Origin: an uncultured Pseudomonadota bacterium | GTDB lineage: Bacteria; Bdellovibrionota_B; Oligoflexia; Oligoflexales; CAIYRB01 | DNA length: 64,000 bases | Reading direction: 5' to 3' | NCBI GenBank assembly: GCA_903915625.1 | Contig: CAIWTN010000077.1 | Span: 1-64,000 of the forward strand | Part shown: positions 36,205-44,785 of the stretch, one piece after another | How positions within the stretch are numbered: the stretch's first letter is position 1 | Layout of the letters: the number at the start of each line of letters is the position of its first letter | The notes under the pieces: model-generated | Database searches by the model: none | The model's input: the letters and a program-made list of their open reading frames with translations, nothing else | Told to the model about the DNA's origin: nothing | Made by a program: the position numbers and the translations under genes

Positions 36205-37791
36205 TTACTCAACAATGCACCAGTCTTCGACAGCGCTTCCTGAGGTGGGAGATTTCTTGCGATAAAGGGTCTCGCTGACGAAGAAGGGCTTACCGTGGCC
36301 CCCTCCGAAGTTTGTGCACAAATCAGGATCGTTAATGGTCGGTGCTGGATTTTGTAGGTAGGTCATCGCGTTTAGCATCAGTGGCATGGCTTGGATGGAG
36401 GCATCCTTCCAGCCTAGCACTCCATGGTAACCGAGCTGTTTTAGTTTGTCGTAAGTCAGGCGGGGTGACGTGAGTTCAAACTCGAGATACTCTTTCATGT
36501 CGAACTCGCCCACATAAATTGGCTTATCAAAGCCAAAGGAACTTGCCGCATTCTGGAATGGGCTGTTCTCTTTTCCTTTATTGGCATAGTAATGGACTTG
36601 ATAGAAATCGAGATATCCCATCGGGTCTTTACCGGCTTTGACTAAAGCCTCGTCGGAATAGATATTGCCTGTGCTCAGGTTTTTATTCAGATACTTCATG
36701 GACACTGCGCCTACCGTGACTAAATTGGACGGGGCGATGTGGTGAATTCTACCGGCAATTTTATTGACGAAGGTTTGCACAGCCGCTAAGTCAACTCGGT
36801 CTGTAGCTTCGACATTGCCCCAGTTTTCTGCCGTAGTCATACCCTCTGGTTCATTAATAACGTCCCAGGAGTGAAGTGCGGGGTGACTGCGAACCGCGTA
36901 AACCATCGGAGTGAGTGCCCTGTCGAGATAATCTCGCATGTGCTTGGCATCAGTTAGTAATAGGCGATTTGCGGCGACTCGGCCGGAATCCTTTTTCTTC
37001 AGCTCCGACCTCAGCATATCAAAGGACCACAGAGTCAGCATGAGCTGGACTTTTTGAGTGGCGGCTACATCGAGAATTTTTGTTAAATCTTTGATCGTGT
37101 AGGCGCCTGGCCCTAGAACGCGTGCGCCTTCGTATTCTGGCGTCAGTGATCCATCTGTATGTAACCAGATCCGAGCGACCGTGCCGCCGGCTGCGGCTAC
37201 TTGGCTTAGCTGACGTTTGATTTCTGCTAAATTCGGTGCGCCTGTACCGACATCTCTGGCGAAATCAACCCAAGCCAGGTTTATTCCTGTGCTGAAATTG
37301 TCGCGTAGTCGCTTTTGATTGGCTAATTGGATATTGGGATCGGGGGAGTCATTGGTAACAGGCTCCCAGGGACGTTGGTCCTTAAAGCAGAGGGTCACGG
37401 GAAAACCATTCACGTCGCCCGGTTTATTACGAGTCAGATTAAATTTGAGGGCTTTACTCACGCAGTTGGCGGTGCTGAGGACAGCCTCTCCACCAGCGAA
37501 ATAGTTTAGGCTGAGTTGATACTCACCGGGAGGGGCGCTCACTGCAATCGAATCGCTGACCTTCTTGCTCTCTTTGTCGTAGGTTTTTTTTGTATCCGAA
37601 CTGCGCATTAATGAGAGCGAGACTCGATCGATGCCAAGATCCATGGCTTGGATCTCTTGTATGCCGGGAATGGTGAGCGTTGCTAAATCGTCTCCTCGGC
37701 GCAGTTCTCTTTGGGACGCTTGCGTGGGTACACACGCTGAAATTAGAAGTGATGACCATAGCGGACGGCGAAGCATCGGACCATGGGGCAT
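36205..37791 (-). CDS. Clan GH-A glycosidase lipoprotein (GH5 mannanase-like)
   Basis: 528 residues from the ATG at 37791, which follows AAAGGA; the longer frame to 37887 lacks a signal. The signal ends in LLISAC, a lipobox. An N-terminal beta-rich domain (about 20-155) ends with FPVTLCFKD. The TIM barrel shows NLAWVDF, ARIWLHTDGS, acid/base Glu in WDVINEPEG and nucleophile Glu in IYVGEFDM. The layout matches GH5-type endo-beta-mannanases or related clan GH-A enzymes. The N-terminal domain resembles that of the GH5 at 19657. Final residues carry extra Cys. It likely acts on plant or algal beta-mannan or a similar polysaccharide at the surface. Confidence 0.83.
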   Translation of the reverse strand: MPHGPMLRRPLWSSLLISACVPTQASQRELRRGDDLATLTIPGIQEIQAMDLGIDRVSLSLMRSSDTKKTYDKESKKVSDSIAVSAPPGEYQLSLNYFAGGEAVLSTANCVSKALKFNLTRNKPGDVNGFPVTLCFKDQRPWEPVTNDSPDPNIQLANQKRLRDNFSTGINLAWVDFARDVGTGAPNLAEIKRQLSQVAAAGGTVARIWLHTDGSLTPEYEGARVLGPGAYTIKDLTKILDVAATQKVQLMLTLWSFDMLRSELKKKDSGRVAANRLLLTDAKHMRDYLDRALTPMVYAVRSHPALHSWDVINEPEGMTTAENWGNVEATDRVDLAAVQTFVNKIAGRIHHIAPSNLVTVGAVSMKYLNKNLSTGNIYSDEALVKAGKDPMGYLDFYQVHYYANKGKENSPFQNAASSFGFDKPIYVGEFDMKEYLEFELTSPRLTYDKLKQLGYHGVLGWKDASIQAMPLMLNAMTYLQNPAPTINDPDLCTNFGGGHGKPFFVSETLYRKKSPTSGSAVEDWCIVE

Positions 37792-38001
37792 GCAAATTGT
37801 CCTTTCCGTTGGAGCATGGAGAATCAGTGGAGTCATAGGAGATCGGAGCAGGAGGGCCGGGTGTGCGGAGCTGCGAGCTCTACACATTCATAGTTATATT
37901 AAAATAAATTATACTTGTAAACATTTTTTTAATAGTGTAGTTAATAATTATAAAGATTGTTGATTTATTTTAAACGCGCATGAACCATGGCGAGATGATA
38001 A

Positions 38002-38637
38002 ATGCCCAATAAGATTAGGGATTTTATTGATTTGGTCGCCTGCGTATTCGTTCTTATGGTCATTCTTCAGAGCGGCAGTGCTATGGCTGACAGTTGGCCG
38101 CAGGAACGCCGGGAGCATCTCCGGGTTTGCTGGGAGATTCCTGATTTTAAAGAAGAAAAGCAGTGGGTTGCCAATGCTATTGAACGTGAGTACGGCAGCC
38201 GACAGTTACTAAATGTGGTGGAGTGGGGCGAATGTGACGCCATGCCCGATGCCAACATCCGGATCACGATTATGGATCAAGGCCCCCATACGCGCGGGAT
38301 CGGTCCTCAACTAGATCAACTAGAGCACGGTGTCGTATTTAATTTTACGTTTATGCACTGGGGTCGCTCTTGTAAGGCGCAGCGGCGAGAATGTATTGAA
38401 GGCATCGCTGTGCATGAGTTTGGTCACGTGTTAGGCCTTCCTGATGCCGCTATTCCTATGGGTGGAGATTCAGCGACGTGCAGCGGTGTGCAGCTTGCGA
38501 CTCAGGAAGTGCAGTCTGATGTGGTGATCGGGGAAGACTCTGTCATGAACTACTGCAATCCTAACTGGCGCAGCGGTAGGTTGACCGGTACGGATCTCGT
38601 GGCGATTGGGTCCATGTTCCAGTTACAGGGTAAATGA
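38002..38637 (+). CDS. Secreted metzincin-type metalloprotease
   Basis: 211 residues. The signal peptide spans about 30 residues and ends near SAMADS. The zinc motif is AVHEFGHVLGLPD, the metzincin pattern HExxHxxGxx with Asp as third ligand. SVMNYCNP about 40 residues later is the Met-turn. Several Cys pairs fit an extracellular protein. The length suits a minimal catalytic domain without propeptide or binding modules. The sequence is closest in style to bacterial matrixin-like and M10/M12-like proteins. It is divergent from the glycosidase gene across 210 AT-rich bases. Confidence 0.8.
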   Translation: MPNKIRDFIDLVACVFVLMVILQSGSAMADSWPQERREHLRVCWEIPDFKEEKQWVANAIEREYGSRQLLNVVEWGECDAMPDANIRITIMDQGPHTRGIGPQLDQLEHGVVFNFTFMHWGRSCKAQRRECIEGIAVHEFGHVLGLPDAAIPMGGDSATCSGVQLATQEVQSDVVIGEDSVMNYCNPNWRSGRLTGTDLVAIGSMFQLQGK

Positions 38638-38716
38638 ACGCGGTTTGACGGCGTAGAGTCAGATTGTTATTTTCGCCCTCGGCCGCGTTGCTTGTGGCCT
38701 AGTCGAGGATTTACCC

Positions 38717-39817
38717 ATGAGCATCGAAACGCTGTTTAAGCCGTTCCAACTTAAAAGTTTAGCGCTGAAGAACCGCTTTGTTATGGCGCCCATGACGCGG
38801 TCGTTTTCACCGGGCGGTGTTCCGACCGATGCCGTCGCAGCATATTACCTTCGTCGAGCTGCTGGTGGGACCGGTTTGATCCTGTCCGAAGGGACTGTAG
38901 TGGCTCGCCAGGCGTCGTCGAACGATGCAAATATTCCCCATTTCTATGGCGAGGATGCCTTAGCTGGGTGGCGCCGCGTCATCAGTCAAGTCCATGCTGC
39001 CGGGGGAGCCATGGCGCCTCAAATTTGGCACATGGGCGTGATGGCCCCGCATAAGTCCGGATGGTTGCCACCGGTGCCCTTTGAAGGACCCTCAGGTTTA
39101 GACAAAGATGGTCAAGTCGGCGGGGTAGCGATGAGCCTTACTGACATCCAAAATACGATTGCTGCATTTGCTCAAGCTGCAGCCGATGCAAAGCGCCTAG
39201 GCTTTGATACTGTTGAAATCCACGGTGCACATGGGTATTTAGTGGACCAATTCTTTTGGGACCAAACCAATCGCCGCACGGACGAGTACGGTGGCAAAAC
39301 CCTGGCCGAGCGCAGTCGTTTCGCAGTGGACCTAGTCAAAGCCGTGCGCCAAGCCGTAGGCCCGGATTTTCCGATTATTCTGCGCCTCTCGCAGTGGAAG
39401 CAAGGGGCCTATGATTACCGCCTGGCTAAGACACCGGAGGAAATGGCTGCCTGGTTAGTGCCGCTTGCCGATGCAGGTGTCGACATCTTCCATTGCTCTC
39501 AGCGCCGTTTCGAGGATCCTGAATTCGCAGGATCTGATTTAAACTTTGCTGGATGGGCGAAGAAATTGACCGGCAAGGCCACGATCACCGTCGGGTCGGT
39601 CGGATTGTCCGGGGATTTCATCAGAGGCTTTCAAGGCGAAAGCTCGACAGCGCAGGCCTTTGATAATCTCTTGGAGAGATTTGATCGCGGTGATTTTGAC
39701 CTAGTTGCAGTCGGGCGTGCATTACTTTCAGATGCGGATTGGGTCGAAAAAGTAAAGACTGGCCGACTGGCTGATCTGCATGGTTTTAAACCAAGTGATT
39801 TAGCAATTTTAAGTTAA
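38717..39817 (+). CDS. Old yellow enzyme family flavin oxidoreductase
   Basis: 366 residues. GAGGAT precedes the ATG. The FMN TIM barrel has MAPMTRS at the N-terminus, APQIWHMG, then EIHGAHGYLVDQFFWDQTNRR and TDEYGG, the strong OYE signature with the His-x-x-His-like substrate-binding residues. The C-terminal VGRALLSDADWV binds phosphate of FMN. OYE enzymes reduce activated C=C bonds with NAD(P)H and can reduce nitro compounds and some unsaturated aldehydes. Subtype (NemA- or XenA-like) is not settled. It is transcribed alone, convergent with kynB. Confidence 0.93.
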   Translation: MSIETLFKPFQLKSLALKNRFVMAPMTRSFSPGGVPTDAVAAYYLRRAAGGTGLILSEGTVVARQASSNDANIPHFYGEDALAGWRRVISQVHAAGGAMAPQIWHMGVMAPHKSGWLPPVPFEGPSGLDKDGQVGGVAMSLTDIQNTIAAFAQAAADAKRLGFDTVEIHGAHGYLVDQFFWDQTNRRTDEYGGKTLAERSRFAVDLVKAVRQAVGPDFPIILRLSQWKQGAYDYRLAKTPEEMAAWLVPLADAGVDIFHCSQRRFEDPEFAGSDLNFAGWAKKLTGKATITVGSVGLSGDFIRGFQGESSTAQAFDNLLERFDRGDFDLVAVGRALLSDADWVEKVKTGRLADLHGFKPSDLAILS

Positions 39818-39849
39818 ATGAATCGTAAACTAGAATCAGTGCCGCGCGC

Positions 39850-40482
39850 TCAGCGACGGAGTATGGCGCGCACTGGGCTGGCGTCAAAACCAACTAGTTT
39901 GAGCGGCAGTGCTACTAGTTCGTAGTCGCCATCAGCCACGTCAATCAGGTGGAGTCCCTCGATATTGCGGATGCCGTAGCGAAGAAGCATGTTATGTGCC
40001 GGCAGAGTCTTAGAGTCAAAGGGGTCGACTGACGGTGTGTCGATCCCAATTAATTTGACCTTCGCCTCGCCCATAGCAGCGACGGCTTCCGGGCTAAACG
40101 CCACAAAGTCTGTATTAAAAAATTTGTAATCCGGCGCGCTCAGTGTACGAAACAAAATTCGTGTAGCTCCGCGCTTAATAGCTTGAATACAGTGTGCGGT
40201 TTGAATCAAGGCACCAGGGACTATCTGGCAGCTAACGACCGTGCACGGACCAATATAGGGATCTAGATCGACTTGTTCGATTGAGGCCCCTGAGGCTGAG
40301 TAATGACTTGGTGCGTCGGTGTGAGCTCCGATATGTACCGTGGTTTTAAGGCTGGAGAGGGTCAGATTAGCGCCGGTCGCCATATCTAGTTGTACATCTC
40401 GACTGAACCCAACGTCTCCAGGCCAGACGGCAGTTTGGTTGGTGATCGGCGGCGAGATGTCGATAATTTGCGTGTAGCTCAT
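39850..40482 (-). CDS. kynB: Kynurenine formamidase (cyclase family)
   Basis: 210 residues, the typical length of bacterial KynB. AAGG precedes the ATG. The metal motif HIGAHTDAPSHY (HxGxHxDxPxH) is near 50-61. IDISPPI at the N-terminus and LIGIDTPSVDP with FDSKTLPAHNMLL near 140-165 are KynB features. It hydrolyses N-formyl-L-kynurenine to kynurenine and formate in tryptophan breakdown. No kynA or kynU lies within this window, so the gene stands alone here. Confidence 0.87.
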   Translation of the reverse strand: MSYTQIIDISPPITNQTAVWPGDVGFSRDVQLDMATGANLTLSSLKTTVHIGAHTDAPSHYSASGASIEQVDLDPYIGPCTVVSCQIVPGALIQTAHCIQAIKRGATRILFRTLSAPDYKFFNTDFVAFSPEAVAAMGEAKVKLIGIDTPSVDPFDSKTLPAHNMLLRYGIRNIEGLHLIDVADGDYELVALPLKLVGFDASPVRAILRR

Positions 40483-40661
40483 GTGCCTTGAAGCTCATCA
40501 TTCATTATGCTGAATTTGTGCCACTATTGTCTGCCATATAGGAACAGTCTGCAATCAATTTGGGAAATGCGTTGGTGCTTTGCTCCCTGGTGGAAGCTGC
40601 ACAAAGTTCGAAGTTTCCAACCTAGCAAGTATACTTGACGATCTAGCGTACGACTCAGTGC

Positions 40662-40952
40662 TTAATGATGGTGTCTGAGATATCTGTGATGGGAGTTTGA
40701 ACGGTGAGCTTGGGGCTCTTTCCTGCTTGCCCAGCGAAGTGCAAAGTGTCCGCCAAATAGTACGAAAATGCCAATGGCGGTGCGTACCAGCCAGATAAGC
40801 AGCGGGTCATCCAGTGCTCCTTGCATGGTTGCAGCCAAGCTCTCAGCAGTGGTCATGGGCTCTTGCTGGGGGTCCGCCTGAGACGACGCACACCATAACA
40901 TCGCCATCGTTGAAAAGAACAAAGTTGTAATTAAAGGTTTGGTGGAGAGCAT
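40662..40952 (-). CDS. Small exported or membrane protein
   Basis: 96 residues. The first 26 look like a signal peptide (ending CASSQADP). A second hydrophobic segment (LLIWLVRTAIGIFVLFGGHFAL) is a likely transmembrane helix, followed by a basic, His-rich tail. It has no recognised family. AGGA lies about 13 bases upstream, which is long. Most similar short proteins are structural or regulatory membrane peptides. Coding is plausible but not certain. Confidence 0.5.
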   Translation of the reverse strand: MLSTKPLITTLFFSTMAMLWCASSQADPQQEPMTTAESLAATMQGALDDPLLIWLVRTAIGIFVLFGGHFALRWASRKEPQAHRSNSHHRYLRHHH

Positions 40953-41309
40953 TCTGAATTCTTAATCCTGATCGCGGCGTTGACCACCTAGTTGCTACGT
41001 TTTTAAGATCTCCGATTTGATCTAAAAATGGCGTAAAAAGGGCACCGGAAAGGATAAAAATTCTATAAAAATCTGCCTGTCATGCATATCGCAGAAGATT
41101 CGTTTAAAGCTGAATTTGCATTCCCTCCCATAGCTCTGATGGGTGATAAATAGCAATAATTATCAATTGTTATAAAAATCTCAAAGAAATCGCTTAATAA
41201 GACTGATGATGTTGCCGATATGTCGAAAGAACCAAGCGGGACTAGAGGCTGCCCCCCCTGAGCATTAAGGGAGGCCCGATGTGCACTAAACGCTACGCGA
41301 GTTCAAACT
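40953..41309. other. Divergent intergenic region
   Basis: 357 bases, AT-rich. TATAAAAATCTCAAAGAAATC at 41171-41191 resembles 8305-8325, upstream of another lipoprotein gene. A stretch TAGCAATAATTATCA (41156-41170) matches 11 of 14 Fur consensus positions, weaker than the site at 16703. A GC-rich block with partial dyad symmetry lies near 41248-41280. No gene is visible. Confidence 0.35.
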
Positions 41310-42071
41310 ATGAAACCGATGAGATCTATCACGGGTAACTACTTTGCCGCCTCTACTGCGGTAGTCCTGATCAGCTTTGCTTTGGGGTGTAGCACTCCTC
41401 CGGTCACAACTCCTTCTAACGTCGGTTCGAAAGACGATGCCTCGGATGAAGAGGATACAGACACACCTGCCAACAAGAGTAAAAAGCCAACTACTTCGAA
41501 GAAGCCGCCTGCTCCCAGCCCGGATCCGGCCACTCCACCCGGATCGGACGTGTTCACAACTGGTAGCGGTACGTGGAAGGTCCCGAAAGGTATCACCTCG
41601 GTGACGATTGAAATCTGGGGCGGTGGTGGTGGCGGTGGGAATAGCAACGATGGTGGCGGTGGCGGTGGCGGTGGTGGTGGCTATGCAAAGGCGGTCATCA
41701 CGACCGCGCCCGACACTGAATTCAGCTATTCAGTGGGAGAAGGCGGTAGCGCTGGACCGCAAGCAAAAGCTGGTGGCCAGAGTAAAGTTAGCGGTCCAGC
41801 CACCATAACTGCGGAAGGCGGACTCCCGGGCGCAGATGGCGACACCCAAATGGTAGGTGGCGGTGCCGGTGGTGCAGCGAGCGGTGGCACGGAGCAAAAT
41901 CTGACGGGTAATAATGGCGGAAACGGTACTTTATTTATTAATTACGCCCCAAGGGGGGGACCTGCCATCTATGGTACCGGAGGCACTGGTGGTGACGCCG
42001 CTTGTTCCAGTTGTGCGACAAAGATTAAACCCACTGCCGGTACCGCAGGTCAGGTCAAATTTAGCTGGTAA
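41310..42071 (+). CDS. Glycine-rich lipoprotein
   Basis: 253 residues. The signal peptide ends in FALGC, a lipobox. A charged Asp/Lys/Pro-rich linker covers about 27-75. From residue 78 a glycine-rich domain starts with SGTWKVPKGITSVTIEIWGGGG, the entry pattern of the glycine-rich domain found in phage tail and surface proteins, with long Gly runs and repeated strands. A Cys pair (CSSC) lies near 235. Such domains form rigid beta-helical or polyglycine folds in adhesins and tail fibres. Function here is probably structural at the cell surface. It is convergent with the DUF2721 gene. Confidence 0.72.
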   Translation: MKPMRSITGNYFAASTAVVLISFALGCSTPPVTTPSNVGSKDDASDEEDTDTPANKSKKPTTSKKPPAPSPDPATPPGSDVFTTGSGTWKVPKGITSVTIEIWGGGGGGGNSNDGGGGGGGGGGYAKAVITTAPDTEFSYSVGEGGSAGPQAKAGGQSKVSGPATITAEGGLPGADGDTQMVGGGAGGAASGGTEQNLTGNNGGNGTLFINYAPRGGPAIYGTGGTGGDAACSSCATKIKPTAGTAGQVKFSW

Positions 42072-42106
42072 CCTTGCATACGCGATGTCAATTGAGCCTA
42101 AGTAAC

Positions 42107-42556
42107 TTAACTTAGCTGCTCTGTCGGCGATGATGTCGATTTACATGCAGCCAATTGGGCTTCAAAAACGCGCAGGGAAATCGCAAAATCTTTGATAAAG
42201 AAGCCAAGCGCCGCAATCATCAGTGCTACGCTAAGAGAAAACAGCGTCGGTACGACTACGGGAAGATCCAAGCTAAATAGCAGGCTCCCAAAGATCACGA
42301 AGATGGTTAGAGCGACGCAGAAGATACTCGCCGAGTTGAGGATAATGGTTAAACGGAGTAGTCGTGCCCTGCGGTGCAGCACGCGCAATTCAGACCAATC
42401 TAGTTGTCCACGGTCCATAAGGACGCGGGCCCGGTCAATGACTCGTCCGAACCGTACTGACATTGAGGCGAGGAGAGTGCCTGCTCCCATGATCAAAAAA
42501 ACCGGAGCGACGGCAGTCTGCATGGCATGGGTAACATCTGTGACGGAATGAAACAC
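42107..42556 (-). CDS. DUF2721 family membrane protein
   Basis: 149 residues from a GTG at 42556. The N-terminus AMQTAVAPVFLIMGAGTLL is a first helix, then FGRVIDRARVLMDRG, the family hallmark (R-x-x-D-R-A-R), then two hydrophobic helices (IILNSASIFCVALTIFVIFG and VPTLFSLSVALMIAALGFF). DUF2721 proteins are small inner-membrane proteins of unknown role. It follows the glutaredoxin-like gene by 22 bases and may be in its operon. Confidence 0.85.
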   Translation of the reverse strand: MFHSVTDVTHAMQTAVAPVFLIMGAGTLLASMSVRFGRVIDRARVLMDRGQLDWSELRVLHRRARLLRLTIILNSASIFCVALTIFVIFGSLLFSLDLPVVVPTLFSLSVALMIAALGFFIKDFAISLRVFEAQLAACKSTSSPTEQLS

Positions 42557-42578
42557 GGGTATAACTCGCTGATAAAAA

Positions 42579-42941
42579 CTATTTAGTTAAAAGGTTGCCC
42601 GCTGCTAGGCGGTTCTCGGTGTCTTGGTAGCCACCAATAAGTACGCCGTTCACAAAGACTTGCGGGAAGGTTGGCCAACCGCTCCACAATTTAATGGCCA
42701 AGCGTTTCTTCCACTGTGAGGTATACCCTCCGTATTCAATGTAGTGAAAGGAAACGTTTGCCTTCGTCAGCGCGGCGCGAACCTTGCGTACAAAAGGATT
42801 GGATGCCATGCCTACGACGACGACCATATGTTCCTGGACGGCCTTGCTTACCTCGGCAACGGCATCTGGATAAAACGCCGCTATCGCTGCACCTGCCTCA
42901 GGGCTGATTTTGTCTTTGGGTAGCGTCTCGCGTGTAGCCAT
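42579..42941 (-). CDS. Glutaredoxin-like protein lacking the active-site cysteine
   Basis: 120 residues. AAAGG precedes the ATG at 42941. The fold markers of a monothiol glutaredoxin are clear: MVVVVGMA, VRKVRAALTKANVSF, SGWPTFPQVFVNG with the cis-Pro, and IGGYQDTENRL. At the usual C-P-F-C or C-G-F-S site the sequence is ASNPFV with no Cys at all. The protein cannot do thiol chemistry in the normal way. It may act as a glutathione- or iron-sulphur-binding scaffold or be non-enzymatic. The protein has no Cys anywhere in its 120 residues. Confidence 0.8.
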   Translation of the reverse strand: MATRETLPKDKISPEAGAAIAAFYPDAVAEVSKAVQEHMVVVVGMASNPFVRKVRAALTKANVSFHYIEYGGYTSQWKKRLAIKLWSGWPTFPQVFVNGVLIGGYQDTENRLAAGNLLTK

Positions 42942-43003
42942 TTGGGAATCGCCTTTCGTTTTAATGCTGATACCGCGCGTCTATCGTGCTGTGGCTCCGA
43001 GGT

Positions 43004-44761
43004 TCAGCGGGCCATTTGCTTCTCGACTAGGTGAAAGTAAACCCCTTGCTTATTCTGGATGAGGTCATCGTGAGTCCCTTTTTGCACGATGCGTCCATGG
43101 GCGAGCACGACTACTTGATCTGCGTACCTTACCGTCGATAGGCGGTGCGCGATCACGAGCACAGTACGCCCGCGCATCAAGCGTTGCAAGGCCTCCTGTA
43201 CTAAAGACTCACTCTCAGCATCAAGTGCACTAGTAGCCTCGTCTAGGATCAGAATCTTTGGATCTTTTAACATCGCTCGTGCAATCGCAATGCGCTGGCG
43301 CTGCCCTCCAGAAAGTTGCACGCCCCTTTCTCCAACGAGGGTGTCATAGCCGTTAGGAAACCGCTGAATGAACTCCTCTGCGTGTGCCGATAAAGCTGCC
43401 GACTTGATATCTTCGAACGATGCATCTGGACGCCCATAAGCGATGTTGTCGCGGATGCTGGTCGACATTAATATTGGCTCCTGAGCCACGGTGCCGATAG
43501 AGCGCCGCAGGCTTGAGCCAGACAGTGTTGTTAGATTTTGGCTGTCTAGGGTGACGGTGCCACTCAATGGGTCATAAAAGCGCTGGAGTAAGCCTGCAAT
43601 CGTCGATTTTCCGCTACCGGAAGCCCCAACTAGGGCGACTACTTTTCCCGGACGGATATCCAGATCGATATCTTGCAGGACTGGTACGTCAGAGCGAGTA
43701 GGGTAGGCGAAGCTAACATGTTTGAATTGAATATCGCCATCGACCTGAGTCAGCGTCTGCCCGTCTTCGTTTGGCAAACTAGGCACGCGGTCGAGAATTT
43801 GAAAAATGCGCCCCGCCGCGCCTGCCGCACTCATAAAATCAGTCCATAGACTGCCTAAGGTGCCGGCGCTTACAGCGACGGTCACCGTGTATAGAATGTA
43901 CGCCGACATCGTTCCAATAGTTAGCTCTCCAACTACAACCTGCCTAGCTCCGTACCATAGGACAGCGGCTATGGCAGTCAGGCCCCAAAGAGAGATGAGT
44001 CCCATGAACTTACCGATTTTTCTGATCCGTCCGCGTGCCAATTCCAAAGCATGATCTAATGCTAGGGAAAATCTTTGGTTTTCTGTTTGTTCCGCGGCAA
44101 AGGAGCGGACGGTGCGAATGTTGGTCAGGGTTTCGTCAGCGACGGCACTGGCAACGCCAAGTGCCTCCTGGACTTGCCGCGAGGTGCCGCGAATTTGTCC
44201 ACCGAATCTGGCGACAACCACTGCTGCTGGTGGTAGTGCTGCCAAAAGCACCAGCGTCAGCTTGGGTGCTGTAATCACCATCAATACTAGACCACCAATG
44301 GTGGAGGCGAGATTTCGCAGTAGCATCGAAATGTTGACGCTCAGTGCATTTTGCAAAACACTAGCATCTGTCGTTAGGCGACTAAGAAGGTCGCCAGTCA
44401 TCTGACTGTCAAAAAAACCGACCTCCTGGCGTAGTAGCGACTGAAATAACTGGGCCTTGATAGCGCGCACTGTGCGTTCGCCAGAATAGGTGAACAGGTA
44501 ATAGCGTGCCGCCGAGGTAATCGCAGTGGTGATAAGGATAGCCATCATCGCGAGACCGATGCGATCTATACTTGCAACATCACCGTGATTTAGAGCTTGG
44601 TCTAAGGCCTCTCGTACTGCTTGCGGAAAAATTAAGGTGAGTGATGATGAGATAGCCAAACAAACGGTGCCCCAAATTAGGCGCCGCCGTTCCGGTTTAG
44701 CGAACTTAAGTAGTTTACTGAGGGCAGTGAAACGGCCTAGGTTCGCAAGATCGTCAGTCAC
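43004..44761 (-). CDS. ABC exporter, fused membrane and ATPase domains (ABCB/MsbA type)
   Basis: 585 residues from a GTG at 44761, with AGGAT upstream. The N-terminal domain (1-320) has six membrane helices in the ABC_membrane pattern. The ATPase domain shows Walker A GASGSGKST, then LSGGQRQRIAIARAM and ILILDEATSALD. Half-size exporters of this type form homodimers that flip lipids, lipid-linked molecules or drugs across the inner membrane. It is the last gene in the minus-strand unit containing PEP-synthase-like and BtaA-like genes and starts 24 bases after the first of these, so its cargo may be the product of that unit. Confidence 0.9.
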   Translation of the reverse strand: MTDDLANLGRFTALSKLLKFAKPERRRLIWGTVCLAISSSLTLIFPQAVREALDQALNHGDVASIDRIGLAMMAILITTAITSAARYYLFTYSGERTVRAIKAQLFQSLLRQEVGFFDSQMTGDLLSRLTTDASVLQNALSVNISMLLRNLASTIGGLVLMVITAPKLTLVLLAALPPAAVVVARFGGQIRGTSRQVQEALGVASAVADETLTNIRTVRSFAAEQTENQRFSLALDHALELARGRIRKIGKFMGLISLWGLTAIAAVLWYGARQVVVGELTIGTMSAYILYTVTVAVSAGTLGSLWTDFMSAAGAAGRIFQILDRVPSLPNEDGQTLTQVDGDIQFKHVSFAYPTRSDVPVLQDIDLDIRPGKVVALVGASGSGKSTIAGLLQRFYDPLSGTVTLDSQNLTTLSGSSLRRSIGTVAQEPILMSTSIRDNIAYGRPDASFEDIKSAALSAHAEEFIQRFPNGYDTLVGERGVQLSGGQRQRIAIARAMLKDPKILILDEATSALDAESESLVQEALQRLMRGRTVLVIAHRLSTVRYADQVVVLAHGRIVQKGTHDDLIQNKQGVYFHLVEKQMAR

Positions 44762-44785
44762 AGTTTATCCTATCGTCAAAAGACG

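Noticed and set aside
41156-41170. Second Fur box before the glycine-rich lipoprotein gene
   Set aside because: Matches only 11 of 14 positions and lies in AT-rich DNA where such matches are common; kept only as a note in the intergenic entry.
41600-41700. Tandem GGT/GGC repeat as a microsatellite
   Set aside because: It is in frame within the glycine-rich domain and is explained by coding for polyglycine.
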